From NCBI RefSeq assembly GCF_013141825.1, contig NZ_RZNH01000017.1, positions 34,617-98,616 of the forward strand: a DNA stretch of 64,000 nt. Reading direction: 5' to 3'. Shown here piece after piece: positions 22,052 through 31,620 of this stretch (position 1 is its first letter; every line of letters begins with the position of its first letter). The translations under genes and the position numbers were made by a program. Origin of the DNA: Marinifilum caeruleilacunae (GTDB taxonomy: Bacteria > Bacteroidota > Bacteroidia > Bacteroidales > Marinifilaceae). The notes beneath the pieces were generated by a model that had not been told where the DNA came from, did no database searches, and saw only the letters and a list, made by a program, of their open reading frames with translations.

Positions 22052-24169
22052 CTAGTTCATTTCCATCAAACTAATTGCAGCTCCACCTCCTGCTGCCAGC
22101 TTCAATTTCAATTCGCTGGAACGATCAACTTCCATTTTTTCAATTTTAAATTCTGTCGGATTTTTATCCCAATGAGCATTATCGCCATCTAAATAAAGTG
22201 TTGCCATGAATTTTTTGCCTTCCGGTAAAAAGTCAAGCTTGATATTCATCTCTCTTTCATTTTCATCGGTAATGGCACCCACAAACCAATTGTTCGATTC
22301 ACGATCCTGACGCGCTATGCTCACAAAATCGCCAATTTCACCATTCAATACTTTTGTTTGTTCCCAGTTAACAGCAACATCGCGAATAAACTGAAAAGCA
22401 TCGTTTCCTTTATAGCTTTCAATTAAATCCGGAACCATTTGAATTGGGCTGTTAATTACAACATACAAAGCCAATTGATGTGCCAAAGTTGTGTTTACCT
22501 GATTCTCCTTTTTATAAGGTTCCAATTTAATATTAAAGATACCAGGTGTATAATCGATAGGACCCGATAACATTCTTGTAAATGCAACAATTGGCAAATG
22601 CTCGGGTGGGTTTCCACCGTCGGCAGACCATGCATTAAATTCCTGTCCGCGAAGACCTTCACGTGCAATTGCATTCGGGTAGGTTCTGCGCAAACCAGTT
22701 GCTTTGATTGGTTCGTGCGCATTGATTGCAATCTTGTTTTCAGCACCCTTAAGCAATGCCCTGCGATAATGATTTACCATCCATTGTCCGTGATGGAATT
22801 CTCCTTTAGGAATAATTTTACCCACATAACCTGTTTTCACAGAATGAATTCCCAAAGCGTTCATCATGTGATAAGCCGTATCCATTTGTTGATCGTAAGT
22901 ACGTGGAGCTGCTGATGTTTCGTGATGCATGATTAATTCCACACCTTTTTCTTTACCGTAACGAACCACTTCTTTCAAATCGTAATCAGGATAAGGCGTT
23001 ACAAAATCGAAAACTCCTTCACGATCTTCAAAGCCAATCCAATGTTCCCATCCGGTGTTCCAGCCTTCAACCAAAATACCACCAATATTGTTTTCAGATG
23101 CAAAATCGATTAATTCCTTTGCATATTCGGTAGTTGCACCATGTCGGCCATGAGCTTTTAAACCTGTTGCTGAATTCATATCTTGAGATGCGCCATAATC
23201 CCAGGTTCTGGTTCCCAGGTGCATATCCCACCAAATTCCAACATATTTCATGGGTTTAAAATAATCTACATCACCAAGTTTATTGGGTTCGTTCAGGTTA
23301 ACAATCAAATCTGATTCAATCAAATCACCAGCTTTTTCAGCAATTTGAATGGTTCTCCAAGGCGTATTAAAAGGCAAACTTCGTTTTACTTTGTAATCGT
23401 TGTTTAAGGAACCTACCAAACAAGCTTCCCACATCAAATCTTTTTGATTCACTTTCAATGTCATTCCTGAATAATCTGTCAGGTTTGCCTCGTGAAAACT
23501 CAGGTAAATTCCCTCATCAGTTTTCATGGTAACCGGAGTATTTACCGCATTATTGGGTATAGATGTTTGAGCAAGACTAGCGTGGTTTCTCAAACTAGTA
23601 GCATCAATCTCAGAGAACATTGTGGTATTGTACAGGTGCTCGTAGATATCCCAGTCTCCAGGTATCCACCAGGTTTTATGATCGCCGGTAAGATTAAACT
23701 GCGTATTCTCTTCGGTGATTAACACTTCCTTCATTCCTTCCTGTTCAGGAAATTCATATCGGAATCCCAATCCATCGTTGTACACTTTAAATACAAGATT
23801 CATTTTTCTGTTTGGAGCCTGTTCTTCCTCCAAATAAAGTTTTAACTGATTGAACTGGTCTACTACAACTCGTTTTTCTCCCCACTGCATTTCCCAGTTA
23901 GAGTCGCCAGTGCTACTTTCAGAATTCACAATTTTCCATCCTTTTTCGATAGAAGGCATGTTCTTAAAATCGAAACCCATACTCGAAGGCTCGATCACCT
24001 GCTTTCCATTAAAGGAAACCTGGTACACCGCTTGTCCTTCTACCATACTCACTTCCACGCCAATTTTACCATCGGGCGATGATACTTTGCTTGTCATTTT
24101 CCCATTGGTGCATGATGCGAATATCATCAATACACCAATCAATAAACTTTGAATCGCTCTAAAATTCAT
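22052..24169 (-). CDS. GH97 alpha-glucosidase, SusB-type inverting, lipoprotein
   Basis: 705 aa. The lipoprotein signal ends at IFASC (Cys20). The length and motifs match SusB (738 aa). MHHETSA (Glu417), NAHEPIKATG (Glu486) and GQEFN (Glu510) line up with SusB Glu439, Glu508 and Glu532 at a constant offset of 22. At the position where retaining GH97 alpha-galactosidases have an Asp nucleophile, this protein has VKTGYVG. It is therefore predicted to be an inverting alpha-glucosidase that releases glucose from maltooligosaccharides. Last gene of the susC-susD-susE-GH97 cluster. The hairpin at 24235-24265 separates it from susE. Confidence 0.92.
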   Translation of the reverse strand: MNFRAIQSLLIGVLMIFASCTNGKMTSKVSSPDGKIGVEVSMVEGQAVYQVSFNGKQVIEPSSMGFDFKNMPSIEKGWKIVNSESSTGDSNWEMQWGEKRVVVDQFNQLKLYLEEEQAPNRKMNLVFKVYNDGLGFRYEFPEQEGMKEVLITEENTQFNLTGDHKTWWIPGDWDIYEHLYNTTMFSEIDATSLRNHASLAQTSIPNNAVNTPVTMKTDEGIYLSFHEANLTDYSGMTLKVNQKDLMWEACLVGSLNNDYKVKRSLPFNTPWRTIQIAEKAGDLIESDLIVNLNEPNKLGDVDYFKPMKYVGIWWDMHLGTRTWDYGASQDMNSATGLKAHGRHGATTEYAKELIDFASENNIGGILVEGWNTGWEHWIGFEDREGVFDFVTPYPDYDLKEVVRYGKEKGVELIMHHETSAAPRTYDQQMDTAYHMMNALGIHSVKTGYVGKIIPKGEFHHGQWMVNHYRRALLKGAENKIAINAHEPIKATGLRRTYPNAIAREGLRGQEFNAWSADGGNPPEHLPIVAFTRMLSGPIDYTPGIFNIKLEPYKKENQVNTTLAHQLALYVVINSPIQMVPDLIESYKGNDAFQFIRDVAVNWEQTKVLNGEIGDFVSIARQDRESNNWFVGAITDENEREMNIKLDFLPEGKKFMATLYLDGDNAHWDKNPTEFKIEKMEVDRSSELKLKLAAGGGAAISLMEMN

Positions 24170-24234
24170 AACAGATTGATACTTTTATAAAATTGAAAAA
24201 ATCCATATGGTAACTACCACTGGAATATAAATTT

Positions 24235-24265
24235 AGGATGTTCGTCTCAAAAAGACGAACATCCT
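24235..24265. repeat. Perfect 13-bp inverted repeat between susE-like and GH97
   Basis: AGGATGTTCGTCT (24235-24247) pairs with AGACGAACATCCT (24253-24265) around a CAAAA loop; flanking ATTTAG/CTAAAT adds partial pairing. On the - strand no U-run follows, so it is more likely a processing or partial-termination element that lowers GH97 relative to susCD. Confidence 0.7.
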
Positions 24266-24337
24266 GAACTAAATTTCTAATTTATCTCACCTAAGGCTAA
24301 TAAGGGTGAAATTTCTTTATCACTAAGGATGTAACTT

Positions 24338-25042
24338 TTAATTTTTGTTCAGTTCATAATCGAACTTTGTTCCTAAAATCAATTTGACTGTATAATTCCC
24401 ACTTTCAGGAACCTGAATTGAACCAGGATCTGATTCCGATTCGAATAGTCTCAAAGACAAACTTCCATCAACTACTCCAAATTGTGGAGCCCATTGATCA
24501 TTTGCTCTGAATTTTAACCATTCTCCACCAATCAAATCAAGCGTTACAGAATAAATGTATTCTCCATTCTCCGACGATTCCAGGCTCATGTCGGTATCTT
24601 CGCCCCAACCTCCCGGGGTTGCACTTCCAATTGCACCCCAGCTGTTAATGGCTACAAATGATACTGATCTTGAGGTGGTATCAGTTCTGAAAAAATAGGT
24701 GCCCGGAGTATCGTTAAAATTGATTGCCTCTCCATCAATTACAAACTCATCAGCCGAATTCAGACCAAATTTTGTTGAATTAGGCAGCTCTGCCGTTGAA
24801 TTGTTTTCCTGGCTCACAAGAATACTGCCGCCTGCCAGTTCCATAAATTTTGTTGCCTGGCCAACAACACTACCAGGAACCATCAAACCTCCATTCTCTA
24901 GTTCAGGAAATGGTGTTGCATCTCCCGAAACATAGTATCCATTGTAGATTTCCATTACTTGTGGAGCATCTACATCATCATCGCAAGAATACAATGAAAC
25001 ACTTGCAACAATTGCTAATATTAATATTGTCAGTTTATTCAT
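24338..25042 (-). CDS. SusE/SusF-like outer-membrane glycan-binding lipoprotein (short form)
   Basis: 234 aa from the ATG at 25042 (MNKLTILILA); the frame reaches 25060. Lipobox SLYSC (Cys17) followed by DDDVDAP, an acidic stretch typical of surface-exported Bacteroidota lipoproteins. The motif IGSATPGGWGEDTDM near 135-150 is the SusE/SusF carbohydrate-binding-module signature (W and aromatic-rich, beta-sandwich). SusE and SusF are about 390 and 480 aa with two or three binding domains. This one has room for about two modules and no obvious N-terminal Ig domain. It follows susD by 33 nt and probably captures alpha-glucan at the surface. Confidence 0.85.
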   Translation of the reverse strand: MNKLTILILAIVASVSLYSCDDDVDAPQVMEIYNGYYVSGDATPFPELENGGLMVPGSVVGQATKFMELAGGSILVSQENNSTAELPNSTKFGLNSADEFVIDGEAINFNDTPGTYFFRTDTTSRSVSFVAINSWGAIGSATPGGWGEDTDMSLESSENGEYIYSVTLDLIGGEWLKFRANDQWAPQFGVVDGSLSLRLFESESDPGSIQVPESGNYTVKLILGTKFDYELNKN

Positions 25043-25075
25043 TTCTAAATCATTTTTCAATTCTTAATACCTCTT

Positions 25076-26560
25076 TTAGTTCAAATTTGGATTGCTATCA
25101 ATTGCCCATTGAGGTATCGGAAACAAATGATTTACTTCGGTATCCGGAGATTTCTCCCACCATGATTCCGTGAAACTTCCAAATCGGATTAAATCCTGAC
25201 GGCGATGTGCTTCGCACCACATCTCTCTTCCTCTCTCATCCAGAAGGTTATCAAGGGTTATGTCAGCATCATCCCATGCACTGGCACCTGCAGCTGTTCT
25301 AATATCATTAATTTCCGATTTAGCCACAGCCAGACTTCCGCCCACTTTTCTCAGTTCACATTCTGCTTTCATCAATTTGAAATCGGCCAAACGGAAAATT
25401 GGCAAATCATTACTTAGGTTATCTTTTACACCGCTTTTGATTTCAAATTTCACCATTCTTGCACCCGAGAATCGAATCTCTGCTGATGAAAACGAAGCAT
25501 CCATTCTTAGTGCAGGAACCTCTTTTGTAAAGATTACAGGAGCGTTACCAGCATCGGCGTCAAGCAAAGCCTCTCCTGTCGATGAGAATTGTTGCCCCAA
25601 CAGCAATCCTGCTCTTCGTGCATCATTGTCTTCAAAGAAATCGACCAATCTTTCTTGCGCACAGAAGCCATTCCAAAATGTTGTTCTGGCATTAAAGGTT
25701 GCGGTGTTTGTATAGTGCAAAGTTCTTCGGTGAAGAATAAATCCCTGGTAGTTGTCCTCATCGTAAGGTACGGTGAAAATGTTCTCTGGAGAATTCTGAT
25801 TCTCTGTAACAAATGCACCCAGTCTGTTCGACTCTAGGCTGTACGGACCATTAATGATCAGATCACAATAGTTTTCGCATTCTTCCCACATCGGGCTTCC
25901 AGTATACACTTCGGCATTTAAGTACAATTTTGCCAATAGGGCGTAAGCTGTATATTCATTTACCGAACTTGTTGAAGATCCACTAAGGTCGCCAATTACA
26001 CTTTCAATATCAGCAATAATATTATTGAAAACGGTAGCTCTGCTTGCCTTTTCAGGAGCTTCAGGAGCATCCGAAAAGCTTGTTACATAAGGTACATCGC
26101 CATAGTTATCAATCAACAGGTAATAATAGTAGGCACGTAAAACCTTCATTTGAGCCACAGCATTTTTCGAAGCTTCGGCATCGCCAAGGTATTCAATTGC
26201 CTTATTACACTCGGTTACCCCGTTGTAAAAATTACGCCACATGTTGTTCACATATTCGTGATTGTTATCCCAGGTGTGCGTATGAAGAGCTCTCCACTTT
26301 CCTCCATCGTCCCAGTCGGAACCACGAGTTGGTGCTACAATAAGGTCGGAAGTAATTTCTTGTGCAAACCACCAACCACCATCGATATGAGATTGCAATT
26401 GGGCGTAAGCATTATTTGTTATCAGTTGCGCCTGAGTTTCATTCTCAGGATATTCGTCTGCCAACAGTTCACTATATACTTCATCAGTCAAGTCGGTACA
26501 TGAAGCAAACATTGCAATAATGGCCAGAAGTCCAAATATTTTAATTTTCATCTTGTTCAT
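25076..26560 (-). CDS. SusD/RagB-like starch-binding outer-membrane lipoprotein
   Basis: 494 aa with lipobox AMFASC (Cys21). The SusD plan is visible: N-terminal TPR-type helices (ITNNAYAQLQSHIDGGWWFAQEI, NKAIEYLGDAEASKNAVAQMKVLRAYYYYLLIDNYGDVPYV in pieces), a variable glycan-binding region, and the C-terminal RagB motif RGREMWCEAHRRQDLIRFGSF ending near LFPIPQWAIDSNPNLN. It forms the lid on the SusC transporter. It lies 67 nt downstream of susC. Confidence 0.95.
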   Translation of the reverse strand: MNKMKIKIFGLLAIIAMFASCTDLTDEVYSELLADEYPENETQAQLITNNAYAQLQSHIDGGWWFAQEITSDLIVAPTRGSDWDDGGKWRALHTHTWDNNHEYVNNMWRNFYNGVTECNKAIEYLGDAEASKNAVAQMKVLRAYYYYLLIDNYGDVPYVTSFSDAPEAPEKASRATVFNNIIADIESVIGDLSGSSTSSVNEYTAYALLAKLYLNAEVYTGSPMWEECENYCDLIINGPYSLESNRLGAFVTENQNSPENIFTVPYDEDNYQGFILHRRTLHYTNTATFNARTTFWNGFCAQERLVDFFEDNDARRAGLLLGQQFSSTGEALLDADAGNAPVIFTKEVPALRMDASFSSAEIRFSGARMVKFEIKSGVKDNLSNDLPIFRLADFKLMKAECELRKVGGSLAVAKSEINDIRTAAGASAWDDADITLDNLLDERGREMWCEAHRRQDLIRFGSFTESWWEKSPDTEVNHLFPIPQWAIDSNPNLN

Positions 26561-26581
26561 TTTTCTAGTTAAGCATTTGAC

Positions 26582-26601
26582 AATCTGCCTTTCGGCGGAT
26601 T
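26582..26601. repeat. Small hairpin in the susC-susD spacer
   Basis: AATCTGCC pairs with GGCGGATT around a TTTC loop (one G-U pair). It may be an RNA processing or stability element between susC and susD. Confidence 0.45.
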
Positions 26602-26627
26602 ACTTAATCCCATTCAGTTCATTTTGC

Positions 26628-29555
26628 TTAAAAACCTACTTTCATCCCAAAAGTGAAAGTTTTGGTTTTTGGATAGATATCGTACATGTCCAAACCAAGG
26701 TTCTGATAGCCACCATAACTTGATTCTGGATCGATTCCGGAATACTTGGTAAGCGTGAACAAATTGTTTGAGCTTACATACATTCTACAATTGCTTAACC
26801 ACTTGATTTTACTTACATCGAAGTTGTAACCTAAAGTCACGTTGTCTAAACGAATGAATGATCCATCCTCGATGTAGTAATCTGAAAACTTAGGAGCATC
26901 TGAAAGAATTGGAGCCAAAGTCATCGCATCTTTTAATGCATTTCTGTTTGGAAGCATGTTTGGATTGCCCAGAATCATACGGGTAACATTCAATACATCG
27001 CCACCAACCACTGCTCTTAATGAGAAGTTTAAATCCCAGTTTTTATAAGTGATATTGTTGGTCCAACTCATGGTGAAATCAGGCAAAGCATGTCCAATTA
27101 CCTGGCGGTCTTCATCTCTTTGTTCCTTGGTAATGTTTCCATCTTTGTCGTAGAACAACCACTGTCCATTCTGATCGATTCCAGCATGTTTCCATCCATA
27201 GAAGGTTCCCAGCTCGCGTCCCGGCTCAATCAACTGGGTCCATACACCAACCATACCTCTACCACTAATCCATGAAGTGTGCATATTATCCAGTGAATAA
27301 GTATCATCCGATAGTGAAACTACTTCCTGCTTGTTTGTTGAGAATGAATAAGTTGATTTCCAGGTGAAATTTTGAGTACGAATAGGATTAGCAGTAAGGT
27401 TAATTTCCAAACCTTTGTTCGAAATTTCTCCTGCATTGGCATAAATTCTATCGTATCTGTTTGGAGGAACCGGAACAGCATATTCTGCAAGCAAATCATC
27501 GGTTGTTTTGTCGTAAACATCAATCGAACCGGTTAATTTGTTATTGAACAGTGCGAAATCCAAACCAAAGTTCCATTCCCTGTTTTCTTCCCATTTCAAA
27601 TCGGGATTTGCATTGCTCGATTGCTGAATAATTAAAGTTTCTTCTCCTGTAGTAGGATCTAAAGTTCTACCTCCTGTACCAATTCTTGCAATATCATGAT
27701 AGTTGCCAATTTCCTGGTTACCAGTCACACCAAATCCAACTCTTAACTTTAACTGCTCAATCCATTGGGCATTTTCCATAAATTTCTCGCTAGAAATATC
27801 CCAGGCGGTAGAGAATGATGGAAACCATCCCCACTCATTGTTATCACCAAATCTTGAAGATCCATCGCGACGAATGGTTGCTGTCAGGTAATATTTTGAG
27901 TCGTAGTTGTAAACCGCTCTACCAATAAAAGAGATTAAACGGCTTCTCTGTTTCCATGATTCAATATCCTGAGGAAGAACATCGTTAGCAAATCTCAAGT
28001 TATCAGCGCCAACTTCGTCTGATAATAAATCTCTCCCTTGAGCCGCAAAACTTGTGCTCTTATCCTCTTGCCACGAGTAACCTCCCAATAAATTCACATT
28101 GTGCTTTTCCTTAAATACTTTGTTGTACTTAAGCGTAGCTTCAATCATTTTGGTATCGCTGTTGTTATAGCCTCTTCGTGCGTATCCGCCATCACTTGAA
28201 GTGATTTGGTAGGAAGGACGGTGGAACCAGGTTTCATCATCATCTTTTCGATAAGAGATATTTAGCCCAGCTTCCAGGCCATCGATAATTTCAAGATCGG
28301 CTTTTGCATTGGCAAGATATCTTTTGGCATCTCTCTCATTTTTAATCTGATTGATCAAAGCCAAAGGATTCGAATTCTCAAAATCGTTTACTTCATAGTA
28401 AGATCCATCTTCCCTGTAAACCGGATAGGTTGGGTTTCGCGAGAAAGTTTGAAACAAAACTGCTTCACCATTGTTGCCACTGGTTTGAACGTAGTTGTTA
28501 TTTTCAAATGTACCAGAAAGGTTTACACTCAATGTCAGTTTGTCGTTCAATCCTTTTTGCATGGCATTCAATCGAACAATGGCTCTTTCTCTATCGGTTC
28601 CTCTTACGACACCCTCGAAATTGGTGTAGGCAATACTTGCTCTGTAAGTATGGTCATCTCCACCTCCACTCATCGAAATATTGTGAGATTGAGACATTCC
28701 TGTTCTGAAAACCTCATCCTGCCAATCGGTATCGGCACCACCATCGTCAAGTGTTAATCCATTTTCGCTGGCATATTCACGAATTTCGGCTGCGCTTAAC
28801 AAATCTAATTCATTGGCAACAACATCGGAAGATATGTAACCTGAATAAAAGATTCTGCCTTTTTGATTTTGTTTTCCTTGTTTGGTGGTAATAATAATAA
28901 CACCAGTTGCACCACGAGAACCATAAATGGCTGCAGAAGATGCATCTTTTAATACGTTAAACGATTCAATATCTTCAACTGCAACAGTGGTAGGATCAAC
29001 TCCAGGAACTCCATCGACTACATACAAAGGCGATGTTCCTGAGAAAAAACCAGCAGTACCACGAATTTGAACATTAAAGCCAGCATTTGGGTCACCCCCT
29101 TTTTTGCTAATGTTTACACCGGCAACCTTACCCATAATTCCCTGGATAGGATCCTGTAGCACTCCCTGCTGAAGATCGTCAGCTCCAACATTCATTACAG
29201 CTCCGGTTTTATCCTTTTTTCTTTGTACGCCATAACCTACAACAACTACCTGTTCCAGGTTCATAACATCCGGTTCCATGAAAACTTCAACGTTTTCGGT
29301 TCCGAGCACCTCAACCTCCTGGTTGATAAATCCAACAAAAGAAAAGACCAAAAATTGACCTTTATCGGCATTTAGAGTAAATACTCCGTCAAAGTCTGTT
29401 GCCGTACCCGATGTGGTACCTTTAACAACAACGGAAACTCCCGGTAAAGGTTCACCATTGGAAGCGTCCAGAACCTTTCCTTTTATTTCCTGAGTTTGAG
29501 CAAACATTCCTATCGATAGAAACATTGCCCAAAACAACAATAATAATTTTCTCAT
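26628..29555 (-). CDS. SusC/RagA-type TonB-dependent outer-membrane transporter
   Basis: 975 aa. Order: signal peptide (cut after GMFAQ), carboxypeptidase-regulatory-like domain (QEIKGKVLDASNGEPLPGVSVVVKG in pieces, about 22-105), TonB plug (about 115-230, with VVVGYGVQRKKDKTGAV and YVVDGVPG), and a 22-strand beta-barrel to a terminal aromatic residue (FTFGMKVGF). It imports oligosaccharides with SusD. The length is close to B. thetaiotaomicron SusC (about 1000). No N-terminal signal-transduction (STN) domain is present, consistent with control by a SusR-like protein rather than an anti-sigma factor. First gene of the glucan operon. Confidence 0.96.
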   Translation of the reverse strand: MRKLLLLFWAMFLSIGMFAQTQEIKGKVLDASNGEPLPGVSVVVKGTTSGTATDFDGVFTLNADKGQFLVFSFVGFINQEVEVLGTENVEVFMEPDVMNLEQVVVVGYGVQRKKDKTGAVMNVGADDLQQGVLQDPIQGIMGKVAGVNISKKGGDPNAGFNVQIRGTAGFFSGTSPLYVVDGVPGVDPTTVAVEDIESFNVLKDASSAAIYGSRGATGVIIITTKQGKQNQKGRIFYSGYISSDVVANELDLLSAAEIREYASENGLTLDDGGADTDWQDEVFRTGMSQSHNISMSGGGDDHTYRASIAYTNFEGVVRGTDRERAIVRLNAMQKGLNDKLTLSVNLSGTFENNNYVQTSGNNGEAVLFQTFSRNPTYPVYREDGSYYEVNDFENSNPLALINQIKNERDAKRYLANAKADLEIIDGLEAGLNISYRKDDDETWFHRPSYQITSSDGGYARRGYNNSDTKMIEATLKYNKVFKEKHNVNLLGGYSWQEDKSTSFAAQGRDLLSDEVGADNLRFANDVLPQDIESWKQRSRLISFIGRAVYNYDSKYYLTATIRRDGSSRFGDNNEWGWFPSFSTAWDISSEKFMENAQWIEQLKLRVGFGVTGNQEIGNYHDIARIGTGGRTLDPTTGEETLIIQQSSNANPDLKWEENREWNFGLDFALFNNKLTGSIDVYDKTTDDLLAEYAVPVPPNRYDRIYANAGEISNKGLEINLTANPIRTQNFTWKSTYSFSTNKQEVVSLSDDTYSLDNMHTSWISGRGMVGVWTQLIEPGRELGTFYGWKHAGIDQNGQWLFYDKDGNITKEQRDEDRQVIGHALPDFTMSWTNNITYKNWDLNFSLRAVVGGDVLNVTRMILGNPNMLPNRNALKDAMTLAPILSDAPKFSDYYIEDGSFIRLDNVTLGYNFDVSKIKWLSNCRMYVSSNNLFTLTKYSGIDPESSYGGYQNLGLDMYDIYPKTKTFTFGMKVGF

Positions 29556-29748
29556 AATTCTTTTTAATAGAGTTAGTACTTCAACGCGTCAGCTTCATTT
29601 AGAAGCAAAATTTGATGTATTCAAAACCGATTTCCCAATTCCGGCCGAAATCAAAATCATGCTGCAGACAATGATTTTACAATTTCGCAGATCAAAGAAA
29701 CCCTGGCTGACATTGAAATACTAAATACCTATAAAGAATATAGACGAA

Positions 29749-29793
29749 AAAAGATCACACAAATAGCTATACTGCTATATATGTGATCTTTAT
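29749..29793 (-). terminator. Terminator after the susR-like gene
   Basis: AAAAGATCACA (29749-29759) pairs with TGTGATCTTTT, and an inner ATAGC/GCTAT stem extends the hairpin; a U-run follows on the - strand. Confidence 0.85.
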
Positions 29794-29844
29794 ATATTTT
29801 ATTAAAGTTGGAAAATATAGACGATATATTGACAAAAATTAAGG

Positions 29845-31458
29845 CTAAACGGACTTAATTTCCATGATTTTGAGATCAAAATCTTCATTGGCAATAAGCG
29901 AACGATTCTTGATTTTAGTTTTGTAAGTATAAATGGTATTCACCGAAAAATTTAGAATACTTGCAATTTTTTCATTGTCGTTTACACCCAATCTGATTAA
30001 TGCAAATATTCGTAAATCTGTGTTGAGACTTTGCGAATCTTTCAATTGAATTTGATCCTCTTCGCTGAACAGTTGATTGAATCGATTTACAAAATCAGGG
30101 AATAGTTTCAAGAAGATCCTGTCGAAATCCTCAAACAAATTCTGACGCTCCTTCTTGGAATTGTAATTTTTCAATTCCATTTCGATGGCATCGTATTGCT
30201 TCGTTAACAGCTGTCGCGATATTGCCTTTTTAAAAGCTTCCAGTTTCTCAATAAATTGAGAACTGAAATTGAAATAGTAACCTACATATTCTTCTTTTAT
30301 TCGACTTACCTCTCGAAGCATGTCATTTACTTCCTGTAAGTTTTTGTTTGCAATTAATGCTTCTTTTCGGGCTTTCTTAATTTCTCTTAATTGTCGGTAA
30401 ACAATAGCTATAAACAGAACAATTAACAAGGCAACGAAGACTACAGCAATGGCCACATAGCGCATTACATTCTTTTCTTGTTCTACCTTATTCAGCATTG
30501 CAGCCTCAATATCAGGTTTGATATATGAAATTTCCAACCTCCTGGCATGACTGCCAAAAAAATTTGCATCGTTTTGGGCATGTTCGATAAACTGATAAGC
30601 TCTCTCTACACTGCCTTCGTAATGTAAGAGCTCTGCCAACACTTTGGCTGCAACAGTTTCCGTTGTGGCCGATTTTATATCATTAATGGTAGCTTTCAGC
30701 AGATAATATTTTGCCTTTTCGTTATCAAAAAATCTTGAATAAGCGATACCCAATCCGCAATTACATATGGCCTGTTCATGATCGTTTAACTTGTGTTCGT
30801 TCAACAATTTATTATAAAAGAAAATCGCTTCGTCGTTTTTATTGGAAATCAAACTACTTAGCGCTTTGGCCAAAAGATAATCAAAAGAGTTCGGGTCTCC
30901 TTCCTGAAAAATTTTCTCACAAAACTGATGTCCCAACTCTCTGTATTTTGGCTGATAATATCCCCAGCGAGAATTGGATAAATCATAGTAAGATCTATAA
31001 GCGACCGTGTAGAATCGAATTTTCTTACTGCCTTCCAGGTGTCGGTATTCAATGGTTTCCAAAGTATCGATGGTTTCTTTGAACAAACCTTTTAAGAGAA
31101 GGATTAATGACAGGTTTGATTTTGCCTCTGCAATTTTTGTCTTATCATTTAACTGGTAAGCTAGTTTTATAGATTTGGAAGCATAATGAAAGGCAGAATC
31201 ATAAACGAATGACTCATACTCCCTTGTCAGGATATCCGACAAGCGATACTCCTCCTCAAATTTTTGGTCTCGTGCAAATTGATTCAAAGAATCGGTAAGA
31301 ACAGACAATCTGTACTTCTTCTCTTGAATGATACTATCTCTTACTTCAAGATAATGTTCAGCCTCGACAAGTTTTTCTTCCAAGGACCCCATTTGTCCAA
31401 AGGAAATTTGAATACAGCATAATTGAATGAGGATGGAAAGGAGGAAGAATCTTCGCAT
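29845..31458 (-). CDS. SusR-like membrane transcription regulator with TPRs and C-terminal HTH
   Basis: 537 aa. Order: signal peptide/first membrane segment (1-21), periplasmic helical region with TPR-like pairs (about 30-320), transmembrane helix (about 333-357, RYVAIAVVFVALLIVLFIAI), coiled coil, then a C-terminal LuxR-like HTH (about 480-530) with RLGVNDNEKIASILNFSVNT and YTYKTKIKNRS. This is the plan of B. thetaiotaomicron SusR (DUF6377 class), which binds maltose outside and activates sus genes. It lies directly upstream of susC on the same strand, but a terminator separates them, so it is probably the local activator with its own transcript. Confidence 0.88.
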   Translation of the reverse strand: MRRFFLLSILIQLCCIQISFGQMGSLEEKLVEAEHYLEVRDSIIQEKKYRLSVLTDSLNQFARDQKFEEEYRLSDILTREYESFVYDSAFHYASKSIKLAYQLNDKTKIAEAKSNLSLILLLKGLFKETIDTLETIEYRHLEGSKKIRFYTVAYRSYYDLSNSRWGYYQPKYRELGHQFCEKIFQEGDPNSFDYLLAKALSSLISNKNDEAIFFYNKLLNEHKLNDHEQAICNCGLGIAYSRFFDNEKAKYYLLKATINDIKSATTETVAAKVLAELLHYEGSVERAYQFIEHAQNDANFFGSHARRLEISYIKPDIEAAMLNKVEQEKNVMRYVAIAVVFVALLIVLFIAIVYRQLREIKKARKEALIANKNLQEVNDMLREVSRIKEEYVGYYFNFSSQFIEKLEAFKKAISRQLLTKQYDAIEMELKNYNSKKERQNLFEDFDRIFLKLFPDFVNRFNQLFSEEDQIQLKDSQSLNTDLRIFALIRLGVNDNEKIASILNFSVNTIYTYKTKIKNRSLIANEDFDLKIMEIKSV

Positions 31459-31563
31459 TCTTAATTACAATTGGTTTAACAAAACAACCTGTAAATTTAA
31501 ACAAATATTTACGCTATGTGAAAGAAATCCGGATTTCTAATTCACAAGACCTGTTCTTAAGTA

Positions 31564-31598
31564 CAAAAGGCACAATTTGAATTACAAATCGTGCCTTT
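31564..31598 (-). terminator. Terminator after the deacetylase gene
   Basis: AAAGGCACAATTT (31566-31578) pairs with AAATCGTGCCTTT (31586-31598) with one mismatch. The U-tract is moderate. Confidence 0.75.
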
Positions 31599-31620
31599 AC
31601 TCTATTACTATCTTCTTGTT

